Assembly (NCBI RefSeq): GCF_016862215.1
Contig: NZ_BOMN01000112.1
Span: 1 to 64,000 of the forward strand
Reading direction: 5' to 3'
DNA length: 64,000 nucleotides
Source: Winogradskya humida
GTDB taxonomy: Bacteria > Actinomycetota > Actinomycetes > Mycobacteriales > Micromonosporaceae
Part shown: positions 46,534 through 54,329 of the stretch, piece by piece
How positions within the stretch are numbered: position 1 is the first letter of the stretch
Layout: each line of letters begins with the position of its first letter
Made by a program: the position numbers and the translations under genes
Notes under the pieces: model-generated
What the model saw: the letters and a program-made list of their open reading frames with translations, nothing else
Database searches by the model: none
What the model was told of the DNA's origin: nothing

Positions 46534-49500
46534 GGCGGGTACACCCGCCCGCCAGAATCGACCCGGAAGCCCTGGTAGGTGCTGGTCAGCCGGAGACGCT
46601 CGGTTTCGAGGCGGCCGTGCACCCGAGCGGCCGCCTCCGCGGAATCCGGGCCGAGTGATCTCGCCCAGCGGCCGAAATCGTCGACGGTCGCGCGAACGGG
46701 CTGCTTGTGGATCTTCGCAAGGTGGACCTGCTCCACGAGATGCCAGGCACTGGCGCTGGCGGGCTGACCGACGAGCACGTTGCGGATCAGCCCGACCAGG
46801 GCATCGTGCATGCCGAGCTGCCAGCCGATCCGCACCGCACCGTTCGCGCAGGCCAGACGGCCGTGGGGGTGCGAGCCGTGGCGGGCAGCGTCCGCCAGCA
46901 GGTCGTAGGCGTGCCGGGAATCGCCGCTCAGCTCGGCCAGCCGGGCTAGCTCACGGATCGGGCCGGTGGCGCCGGGAAGCAACCGGCGCCACTTGTCCAG
47001 TGCGTCGTGGGCCGTGAGCGCGCCGACAGCGAGCCGGCCGGGGTCCTCGCCGGCCGCGTCGATCACCGCATCGGTTCGCGGGTCGTACAGCCCCGGCAGG
47101 ACGTCGAGGAACAACGATCGCTCTGCCGGGATCGGGCCGCCGAGCCATGCCCGCACGATTCCCGTGTACCACTGAGGCAGGGTGGACTGTTGCCGCGACA
47201 TCTCCCGCAGGAGCAGCCCGGTGGCCCGGTCCGTCGCGGTCTCCGCAAGCTGGTTGAGCTGACCGATCAGGGCCACCGGGTCGGCGGCCCCGAGCGACAG
47301 GGCGGTGCGGTAGGTGAGGTCGTCCGCGGGGTCCAGCGGCATCCCGTCCACGACGGCGAGATTCGCGATGAGTGTCACCGCCTGGCGGCCGAGGGCCCAG
47401 TCCGTCTCGGTCATCAGTGCATGCCGGATTCCGAGCTTGAGTTGCAAAGTGCGTTCGATCGATTCCGTACGCCGGGCCTGCTCCCCGGCAACGACCGCCG
47501 CATCGTCGTCAGGAGCCCCACGCTCGGCAACCATGGCGGTGAACCGGCGACGCAGGGCGTGCGGCAGCAACCCGCCACGTTCGTCTCCCGAACCCACCCG
47601 CAGCACGGAGCTGCGAAAACTCAGCTCTGCATTGAATTCCCTGAGCCGGAGATGGACGACCGCGGATCGCAACGCGGCCCGGTCACCGAGGAACGCGACA
47701 GTGTCAGCGGCGGACCCGGACTTCCCGTGGCGCAGGCCTGCGGGAAGGTACGACTCCGCGAGCACGCCGTGGATGCGCTCCCGCAGGGCCGTGTGCCGGG
47801 CCGGTTCCCGGTACAGCTCCTCGAGGTAGCAGCGCCACGCCTCCGTGGACTGCCTTTCGTCGCCGTTGCCGAGGTGGGCCACGGCGAGGTTGCGCAGCAC
47901 GGAGGCGCTGGTCCCGTTCTCGGCGAGCAGCCGGTGCCAGGTCGAGCAGCCCTCCCGGGTCCGGCCCATCCGGTATGCGGTCTCGGCCCGGCGCCCGAGA
48001 ATGAGCGCGCGCAGCCGGTGGGGGGCGGCGCCGGCGACGTACGGGACCAGGGTGGATTCCGCTTGGTCGAAGGCCCGAGTGACCGCGTCGTGGGCACGTT
48101 CGACGGCAGCCCGGACATCTGTCGGTGAGCGCTGTGGCCCTGCGTCCTGTGTCCCTGCGTCGAACTGTGGCCCCGCGTCGTCCTGTGTCCCCGCGTCGTC
48201 CTGTGTCCCCGCGTCGTCCTGTGTCCCGGCAAAGGCGGCCAGTAACTGCTTCACCGCCGGTGACGGCCCCGCGCCGAGCCTCGAAAGCTTGGTCAGCTGT
48301 TTGCGGAGCTTGCCCGGTGCTACCCGGTCGGCCAGCGCGTCGTGCACGTCGCGGACCCGGCTGGTGAAGTCCTCCCCCAGCTCGGCGGCGCTGAGATGGC
48401 TGACCTCGCCGAGGAGTTCGGCGGCCTCCGCGTGTGCTTGTTTCGCCGCCCCGGTCAACGACTCCACCGCTGTGGCCAGCAGCGCCCGGTCGGCAACCAG
48501 GACGGCAGGACCGGTGAGGAAGGCCGACAGGCGGCCGCGCTGCCCGTCGATCCGAGAAAGCGTGGTCTCCAGGGCGTGCAGCCGGGCGAGCGCACCGTCC
48601 GCACCGGACGGTTCACGATCGGCCGGCGGCCCGAGCGGCAGGCAGATCGGGGTCTCCCGGCCCATCCGATCCACCGCCGCGTCGAGGGCGGTCACATGCC
48701 GGGCCGCGACGGCAGGGGTGCCGCCGTCGGCCAGGAACCATTCGGCCGCGCGCAGCGCCCCCAGCTCGGGGAAACCCTGGCTGCCGCCCAGCAGCCGCCG
48801 CTGATGGATCAGGGCCACCAGGACCTCGGGCAGCTCACCGCGGTGCAGCGAGCCCGCCAGTGCGGCGGGCAGCTGGGACTCCGGCAGCTCGAACAGGGCA
48901 CAGACCCGGGTGAGTAGGTAGGCGGCCCTGAAATCCCCGGCGGGCAGGCCGTCGGCGAGCGCGCGGACCGCTGAGACCGGGTAGCCACGCACCAGCCAGC
49001 CGATCGCGGCGGCAGTGAACGCCCGGACGCCGCCCGGACGGTCGGCAAGGTCACGCAGCGCTGTCAGCGTGTCAAGGAGCCCGGCGCCTGCCTCCGCGCC
49101 GGGCTCGGCACGCAGACCCTCCTGGAACTCGATGTCGTAGAAGCCTGGCCAGCCGCACCGTGCGACACCTGCGGCACGGATCCCCGTGGCGAGTGTCCGG
49201 GCGCGTTCACCGAAGCCGGCCCGTGCCGCACCCGCCTCCGCGGCTCGTTCCTGTCTGCGCAGGGCCTCCAGCAGCAGGGTACCGATCCGGTGATCGTCCG
49301 GGCTGACCACGAGAGCCGCGGTCAGCCAGGCGTCGGCCTCGGACGGGCATCCGACGGCCAGGGCCAGCCGGCCGAGATGATAGGTGAACCGGGGATCCCG
49401 CCGGTCCGTCCGGTAGGCGCGGTGCAGCAGGTCGACGGCCTCGGTGACGGCGGTGCCCGGATGCACGGCGACCCGGAACATCGCCTCCGTCAGCGCACCC

Positions 49501-49586
49501 AGCTCCTCACGGGTGATGCCGGAGGCCTGCGTGTAGGCCGTCCAGAGGTTGTCCATCCGCCGGCGGAGCGCTCGTACGCGGCTCAC
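46527..49586 (-). CDS. Large repeat-containing protein, last gene of the Hsp70-TIR operon
   Basis: A 1019-residue soluble protein. The N-terminus (about 30-140) has TPR-like helices (LLHRAYRTDRRDPRFTYHLGRLALAVGC, in parts AYRTDRRDPRFTYHLGRLAL; ADAWLTAALVVSPDDHRIGTLLLEALRR). A further TPR-like block appears at about 520-600 (RRAETAYRMGRTREGCSTWHRLL). A repetitive Asp/Gln/Thr-rich linker (AGTQDD units, about 454-485) separates the halves. No catalytic domain is recognised. GTG overlaps the stop of the TIR gene by 4 bp (GTGA), so it is made from the same transcript and is probably a scaffold for the system. Confidence 0.82.
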   Translation of the reverse strand: MSRVRALRRRMDNLWTAYTQASGITREELGALTEAMFRVAVHPGTAVTEAVDLLHRAYRTDRRDPRFTYHLGRLALAVGCPSEADAWLTAALVVSPDDHRIGTLLLEALRRQERAAEAGAARAGFGERARTLATGIRAAGVARCGWPGFYDIEFQEGLRAEPGAEAGAGLLDTLTALRDLADRPGGVRAFTAAAIGWLVRGYPVSAVRALADGLPAGDFRAAYLLTRVCALFELPESQLPAALAGSLHRGELPEVLVALIHQRRLLGGSQGFPELGALRAAEWFLADGGTPAVAARHVTALDAAVDRMGRETPICLPLGPPADREPSGADGALARLHALETTLSRIDGQRGRLSAFLTGPAVLVADRALLATAVESLTGAAKQAHAEAAELLGEVSHLSAAELGEDFTSRVRDVHDALADRVAPGKLRKQLTKLSRLGAGPSPAVKQLLAAFAGTQDDAGTQDDAGTQDDAGPQFDAGTQDAGPQRSPTDVRAAVERAHDAVTRAFDQAESTLVPYVAGAAPHRLRALILGRRAETAYRMGRTREGCSTWHRLLAENGTSASVLRNLAVAHLGNGDERQSTEAWRCYLEELYREPARHTALRERIHGVLAESYLPAGLRHGKSGSAADTVAFLGDRAALRSAVVHLRLREFNAELSFRSSVLRVGSGDERGGLLPHALRRRFTAMVAERGAPDDDAAVVAGEQARRTESIERTLQLKLGIRHALMTETDWALGRQAVTLIANLAVVDGMPLDPADDLTYRTALSLGAADPVALIGQLNQLAETATDRATGLLLREMSRQQSTLPQWYTGIVRAWLGGPIPAERSLFLDVLPGLYDPRTDAVIDAAGEDPGRLAVGALTAHDALDKWRRLLPGATGPIRELARLAELSGDSRHAYDLLADAARHGSHPHGRLACANGAVRIGWQLGMHDALVGLIRNVLVGQPASASAWHLVEQVHLAKIHKQPVRATVDDFGRWARSLGPDSAEAAARVHGRLETERLRLTSTYQGFRVDSGGRVYPPQ
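48132..48227 (-). repeat. 18-bp in-frame tandem repeat in the 1019-residue gene
   Basis: About five copies of CTGTGTCCCCGCGTCGTC (plus-strand sense), two of them identical and adjacent (48183-48200 and 48201-48218), encode DAGTQD units on the minus strand. One unit is shorter. This is a low-complexity linker that could change length by slippage. Confidence 0.85.
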
Positions 49587-51286
49587 GCCGGGACGCCCAG
49601 GTCTGCGACCTCGACGACGTCGACCCCACCCGGCCCGGCCAGCGCCACCCGGGCGCCGTCGGGCGAGACCGCCATCGGGCCGTGCGGGTTGACGTGCACG
49701 ACCCGGTGATCGATCAGCAGTGCGTGCGAGCCGTCCCGGTGCGCGGTGACCACCAGGTCTCCGGAGTCGTCGGTCTCCACCGGACGGGCCCCGGCCGGCG
49801 CCCCGAACGCCCCCCGGACCTCGAGCTCCGCGTCGAAGCGGCAGCCTTGACCGGCCCGGTCGTAGGCAACAGCCAGATCACCGTCGGTGAGCGCGCCGGT
49901 CGTCATCGTCGTGAGCAGCGGCAACGAGATGAGGCCGTCACCCGTTACGCCGATGCGGTGGACCTTGGCCGCACCCACCACAAGCACACAGTCCGGCGTT
50001 GCGTGGGCGGCCCAGACGACCCGCTCCAGGTCATGGGTCCCGCGGGCGACCGGATCGCCGCTCGTCGAGAGCCAGGTCGCGCGGCCGTCAAAGCCCACCA
50101 CGAGCAACTGCCCCCCGGCGTACGCCATGGCCTGCACTCCCGCGTCGTGCCGCAGCACCTCGGTGACCTCGCCCGACCCGGGCCGTAGCGCCCAGATCCG
50201 CCCGTTCCACATGCCGGCGTAGAGCAGGTCACCGGCCGGGCACAGTGCCGCGGGCACCGCCGGGCCAGCACCGAGCCGGTATGCAGTCGACCGCCCGTCG
50301 AGGTCGACCACCAACACCCGCCCGGACCAGCACGCGACCGCGGTGTACCGCGACCATCGCGCCCGGATCCGGGGACGGTCGGAAAACTCGCCGGCCCTCG
50401 TGCACTGACCGCCGGCCGAGCGGACCGTGAGCGCGCCGCGGCTGAGAAACGCCACCGTGCGGGAGTCGCCGAAGAACCAGAGTGCGTCCGTCACGGACGG
50501 CCGTACACCGGCCGGTTCCGGTGCCGATCCGCGTACGGTGAACGACGCGCCGCTGACCGGATCGCCACCGGGATAGCGGGCGGTCAGGTGCAACGCGGTG
50601 CCGGGAGAGCTGAACGACAGGTCGCGGAACGTCGCGATCCCGCCCGCGGTCGTCATGTTCAGCGTGCCCCGCAGCCACTCGGTTGCGGGGCCGGCGTCGA
50701 GGCTCACTGCCTCCTCACCGCAGCCGGGACTCCAGCCGACGAGTTCGACCCGCTGTTCGGGCAGGGTGTGCTCGACCGGGGTGTCCGGAACACCGGTGCC
50801 CCACCGCAGGCCGAACCGGTGCCGCCGCCCGGTCAGACCGATCGTGGCGCACAACCGGTCCAGCCAGTCGTGGGTCGTGACTGACAGCCAATGGATCGAG
50901 CTGTACGCGAAGGGCACCTGGTCGCCGGAGTCGAGGAGCACGGGCAGCAGCGCACCACGGGCCGGGTGCACGGTCATGGACCAGTCGAGCTCTTGGCGGC
51001 ACATCGGACTGGCGAAGTAGCGCGCGGAGTAGACGGCGACGAAGAATCGGCTGTGCTGCACCGCCTCAGCGAGCCCGCTCAGCCAGTTGCTCCCGGGCCG
51101 GAGCCCGTCCGGGGAGAGGTCCAGGAAGATTCGCGGTGGGCGGCCATCGACGAAACGGGACAGCAACGCCGGGTACAGCTCCTTGCGCACCCAAAGCTCG
51201 TCCGCCCGGGAATAGCTGAGAAACACGTCCCACTCGCTCTCGGCCCGCGCTGGAAGGGCCGGGTCCGTCATGGCCGGGTCCGTCAT
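49583..51286 (-). CDS. TIR domain protein with beta-propeller C-terminus
   Basis: A 567-residue protein. Residues of roughly 18-150 form a TIR domain: EWDVFLSYSR (18-27), RIFLDLSPDGLRPGSNW, RFFVAVYSARYFASPMCRQELDW with the putative NADase glutamate at E99. A beta-rich middle (about 190-275) is followed by about 290 residues of WD40/propeller-like blades (RVLVVDLDGRSTAYRL, LLYAGMWNGRIWALRPGSGEV, LLVVGFDGRATWL, AVSPDGARVALAGPGG). Bacterial TIR domains of this sort often cleave NAD+ on activation, and propellers are common sensor or scaffold modules. The ATG at 51286 overlaps the upstream stop (ATGA); its first 15 bases are duplicated in tandem. Confidence 0.9.
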   Translation of the reverse strand: MTDPAMTDPALPARAESEWDVFLSYSRADELWVRKELYPALLSRFVDGRPPRIFLDLSPDGLRPGSNWLSGLAEAVQHSRFFVAVYSARYFASPMCRQELDWSMTVHPARGALLPVLLDSGDQVPFAYSSIHWLSVTTHDWLDRLCATIGLTGRRHRFGLRWGTGVPDTPVEHTLPEQRVELVGWSPGCGEEAVSLDAGPATEWLRGTLNMTTAGGIATFRDLSFSSPGTALHLTARYPGGDPVSGASFTVRGSAPEPAGVRPSVTDALWFFGDSRTVAFLSRGALTVRSAGGQCTRAGEFSDRPRIRARWSRYTAVACWSGRVLVVDLDGRSTAYRLGAGPAVPAALCPAGDLLYAGMWNGRIWALRPGSGEVTEVLRHDAGVQAMAYAGGQLLVVGFDGRATWLSTSGDPVARGTHDLERVVWAAHATPDCVLVVGAAKVHRIGVTGDGLISLPLLTTMTTGALTDGDLAVAYDRAGQGCRFDAELEVRGAFGAPAGARPVETDDSGDLVVTAHRDGSHALLIDHRVVHVNPHGPMAVSPDGARVALAGPGGVDVVEVADLGVPA

Positions 51287-51513
51287 GGCCGGTCCCATCC
51301 GGGTCGCAGCCGGTCCAGGACCCGCCGGCACAGCTCGTACGACGAGCGTTGGTCGAGCCCGAGCAGGTGCGGGAGCCGGTCCTGCAGGCCGGCCCGGGTG
51401 AGCCACGGGTTCGGCTCCGCCGGTTCCGGTTCGACCTCACCCAGGCGGCTCAGCAATGCCCGGCGGTCGATCAGCGACGCCCTGCCGGTCACCGGTCGGC
51501 TATCGGCTGCCAC
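51283..51513 (-). CDS. Very small adaptor-like protein within the Hsp70-TIR operon
   Basis: About 76 residues, helical, with LIDRRALLSRLGEVEPE, NPWLTRAGLQDRLPHLLGLDQRSSYELCRRVLDRL (in parts NPWLTRAGLQDRLPHLLGL and SSYELCRRVLDRL). No known fold is certain. Its size and position, fused by overlap to the upstream membrane-protein gene and by ATGA to the TIR gene, fit an effector-associated adaptor that couples a sensor to an effector, but this is inference. GTG at 51513 is preferred because GGGAG lies 8 nt before it; ATG at 51528 and GTG at 51492 are alternatives. Confidence 0.6.
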   Translation of the reverse strand: MAADSRPVTGRASLIDRRALLSRLGEVEPEPAEPNPWLTRAGLQDRLPHLLGLDQRSSYELCRRVLDRLRPGWDRP

Positions 51514-52843
51514 GTGTGTCGCTCCCATTCTGCCCGGCCGGACGGTTCAGGCCCGACCGCGCGTCACGCAACCGCCGGCCGATGTCGGCCAGCACCTCGG
51601 TCAGTTCGGGGAAGTTCTGTCTCAGGGCCGCCAGCCGGACGAGCACGTCGTCCAGCGGGGCGTCGTCGGGCCGGGGGAAGCCGGGCCACGGCGCGGGCCG
51701 TTCCGCGGGCGGCCGGGTCCAGCCGGGATGCTCCGGCATCGCCGCGCCGGTGAGCTCGCGGATCTCCGGCAGGATGACACCCTTGGCCAGCCGGGTGGAA
51801 TGCTGCAGCAACGCGACGGCGCGGCCACGTCCGGGGGCGTCCTCGGCGAAGCCGTACTCGATCAGGCCGTGCATCATCGGCACGTCACCCTGCTCGCTGT
51901 CGGCTTCGGTCACCACGCGCACGGCCGCAAGGAAGAGTTCCCGCTCGGTCAGCGGCAACGGCTCGCCGGGGGTCAGCCGCCGGCGCCAGTCGTCCAGCAG
52001 CGCCGTGAGATACCACCAGCCGACGGTTGCCCGGAGCGCCCCGGTGTCATCGCGTCCGGCTCCGCGAAGGTCGCGACGGGCCCGCAATGCCTCGAACTCG
52101 TCCTTCAGCAAGGGCAGCAAGGCGGCCCGGTCGGTGCCGAGCCATCGGACGGCAAACAGCCCCAGGCGGGCCTCGATCCGTTGAACGCTGTCCTCCCTGG
52201 CCCGCTCGAGTGCCTGAGCGAACGAACGCTCCGCTCGCCCGTGGTCACCGGTGGCCAACGTCCGCAACCCGTCCTCAATCAGCACCTCGACCAGATCCGG
52301 ACCGCCGATCATGGGTTCGGTACGCAGCCTGCGCGCCTGGTCGAGGCTGCGTACCGCGCCGTCGGCGTCGCGGCTGTTCCACAGCTCGACGGCCCGGTTC
52401 TCGAAGGCCACGGCTTGCAACGTCCTGTTCTGGACAGTGGGACTGAGCCGTACGCCGGCCCGCCCGGCCAGGGCAAGGACCTCGTCGTGGCGGCCCTGCT
52501 TCGCCAGCAGCCAGAGCCGCAGGTCGGTGGTCACGGTGTCGTCGCGCTCGACGGCGCCGAGCGCGGTGAGCGCGTCGGCGTACTTGGAGCGGTCGAACTC
52601 ACCCAGCCGGGCGCGCACCCAGGCGAGCGCGAAGCGGGCGTCGCGGGTGTCGCGGGCGCCGAGACCGTTGACGAGTGCCTCGGCCAGCCGGCCCTCGGCG
52701 GTCTCGAGCTCGCTGCGTACCTCGCTGTACAGCAGCGGGATCGCGGTCAGCAACGACCGCCGCCGCAGGCGGGGCTGTCCCCACAGGAAGTAGACGTTCG
52801 TGGCGATCAGCAGGATGAACACGGCAATCAGGGTCAGCATCAT
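51500..52843 (-). CDS. Membrane-anchored helical repeat protein
   Basis: A 447-residue protein with one N-terminal transmembrane helix (MMLTLIAVFILLIATNVYFL) and a long TPR-like helical region (SEVRSELETAEGRLAEALV, WVRARLGEFDRSKYADALTAL, ENRAVELWNSRDADGAVRSLDQARRL, in parts AVELWNSRDADGAVRSLDQA). It would sit at the inner face or be exposed outside, depending on topology; positive RLRRR after the helix suggests that the bulk is cytoplasmic. The ATG at 52843 lies one base after the upstream stop. It is probably the membrane platform of the operon's complex (inference). Confidence 0.78.
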   Translation of the reverse strand: MMLTLIAVFILLIATNVYFLWGQPRLRRRSLLTAIPLLYSEVRSELETAEGRLAEALVNGLGARDTRDARFALAWVRARLGEFDRSKYADALTALGAVERDDTVTTDLRLWLLAKQGRHDEVLALAGRAGVRLSPTVQNRTLQAVAFENRAVELWNSRDADGAVRSLDQARRLRTEPMIGGPDLVEVLIEDGLRTLATGDHGRAERSFAQALERAREDSVQRIEARLGLFAVRWLGTDRAALLPLLKDEFEALRARRDLRGAGRDDTGALRATVGWWYLTALLDDWRRRLTPGEPLPLTERELFLAAVRVVTEADSEQGDVPMMHGLIEYGFAEDAPGRGRAVALLQHSTRLAKGVILPEIRELTGAAMPEHPGWTRPPAERPAPWPGFPRPDDAPLDDVLVRLAALRQNFPELTEVLADIGRRLRDARSGLNRPAGQNGSDTRGSR

Positions 52844-52844
52844 C

Positions 52845-54329
52845 TCAAGCACCGCCCGCCCGGTCCTGCCGGTGACCCAGGACGGCTTCTTCGAGCAGCA
52901 GCAGCGCCGCACCGCAGCGCCCGACCCGGTCTGGCCGCACCGAACGGTTGGCCTCGACCCTGCGCAGTCCGGCCCGGACACCGGCGGCCACCTCAGCCGC
53001 TTGCTCCGGCCGGGCGGCGGCGAGAAACGTCCACCCGTACGCGATCATCAGCTCGAATTTCCACCAGTGTGACTTCCCATCGTGGATGAGAGCGCTGCTC
53101 AGCAGCCGGTTGGCCGCCCCCGGCCGTTCTCGTGCGATCAGATAGCGGGCCATCGCAGGCAGATGGTCCTCGCGGTCCTGCGGGTCGAAACGGTCCAGCG
53201 CGGTCGTCATGATGCGGTCCAGCCGGTCGGCGAACGACGGATCGGCGCTGCCCAGCATCCCGAGGATCAGGGTGTGTGTCCGGCCGATCAGGTCGAACTG
53301 TCCCGCGTAGGACTCGGGGCGCTCCGGTGCCAGCAGCGCCGCCTCCTCGAGGAAGGTCAGAGCCGTCAGCGGCCGGTGCAGACCCGTCGCGGCGATGTCA
53401 GCGGCCAGGAGGTACAGCTCATAGGACCCGTCGGCGAGCAGTGCCTGCCGGGCGAGCCGGACGGCGGCTTCGGGGTCGCCCGCGTCACGGAACTGCCGCA
53501 CGGAACTGACCGGGTCGAACGCCGGGACGGCCGCCCGCAACGCCGCGACGACGACATCCCGATCCGCCGCCATCCGGACAGCGGGATCGACGTCGGCGAG
53601 TACGGCTGCCCGATCCAGCGCCTCGGTGACCGCAGGAAGACCTGCGGTCCACCCGGGCAGCCGCTCCCGCCGATAGCAGGAGGTCAGCGCGACCCCGGCT
53701 GCGGCGCGCTGGAGAACGATCGGGCCGTCGCCGACGTCATGGTCGAAAGCACAGCTCAGCACCATGGCACCGAGGGCGAACAGGTCCGTCGCCCGGCCCG
53801 CTCCGGGGCCCGTGTCCCGGATCAGCTCGGGGGCGAGGTGCAGTACCCGCGCCGGCTCCGCGAGCAGCTCGGCGATCGCGGGCATCCCCCAGGCCGGGAC
53901 CCGTAACAGGTGTGGAACGCCCTCGCGGACAACGATGTCGCTGGGCATCGGCAACATGCCCTCCGCCACCGACTGCCACCAGGACGGCATCATCCGCAGC
54001 ACGGCGGTGACAGCGCCGAAGCGGCGGGCCGGGTCACCGGACGCCAGAATGGCGGTGAGGGGTTCGGCACCCTCCGCCTCGTAGACGACGCACTGGAAGA
54101 CCCGGGTCGTGAGCAGGGGCCGCTGCTTGGCCTCGATCACCCGGGCCACCCCGTTGGCCTGCGGAAGGTCGGCCCAGCTGTCCAGCTCCTGCCTGCGCCG
54201 GGCCGTGAGCCCCGGCGTGCTCGCGGGCAGGACCCGGATGTAGGTCCCCGTCGCCGACCGGTAGATGTCGCCCCACATGCTCGGACCGACCCGCTGGGCG
54301 CCGAGCGCCCGCTCGATCTGCTCAATCAT
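52845..54329 (-). CDS. Degenerate protein-kinase-like (pseudokinase) protein with helical C-terminus
   Basis: A 494-residue protein. Residues of roughly 10-200 follow the outline of a Ser/Thr kinase: a C-lobe APE-like motif (HLAPELIRD, APEL 166-169) and a helix-F region TDLFALGAMVLSCAFD (181-196). The catalytic loop position holds LPMPSDIVV (126-134) where HRDxKxxNI would be, and the DFG position holds VPAWGMP (144-150), so it should not catalyse phosphotransfer. The C-terminal 280 residues are helical and TPR-like. The ATG overlaps the Hsp70 stop by 8 bp. It is probably a nucleotide-independent scaffold or sensor. Confidence 0.78.
   Translation of the reverse strand: MIEQIERALGAQRVGPSMWGDIYRSATGTYIRVLPASTPGLTARRRQELDSWADLPQANGVARVIEAKQRPLLTTRVFQCVVYEAEGAEPLTAILASGDPARRFGAVTAVLRMMPSWWQSVAEGMLPMPSDIVVREGVPHLLRVPAWGMPAIAELLAEPARVLHLAPELIRDTGPGAGRATDLFALGAMVLSCAFDHDVGDGPIVLQRAAAGVALTSCYRRERLPGWTAGLPAVTEALDRAAVLADVDPAVRMAADRDVVVAALRAAVPAFDPVSSVRQFRDAGDPEAAVRLARQALLADGSYELYLLAADIAATGLHRPLTALTFLEEAALLAPERPESYAGQFDLIGRTHTLILGMLGSADPSFADRLDRIMTTALDRFDPQDREDHLPAMARYLIARERPGAANRLLSSALIHDGKSHWWKFELMIAYGWTFLAAARPEQAAEVAAGVRAGLRRVEANRSVRPDRVGRCGAALLLLEEAVLGHRQDRAGGA

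Noticed and set aside
48132..48227. Regular 18-bp repeats considered as a CRISPR array
   Set aside because: There are no spacers; the units are contiguous, in frame and inside a gene.
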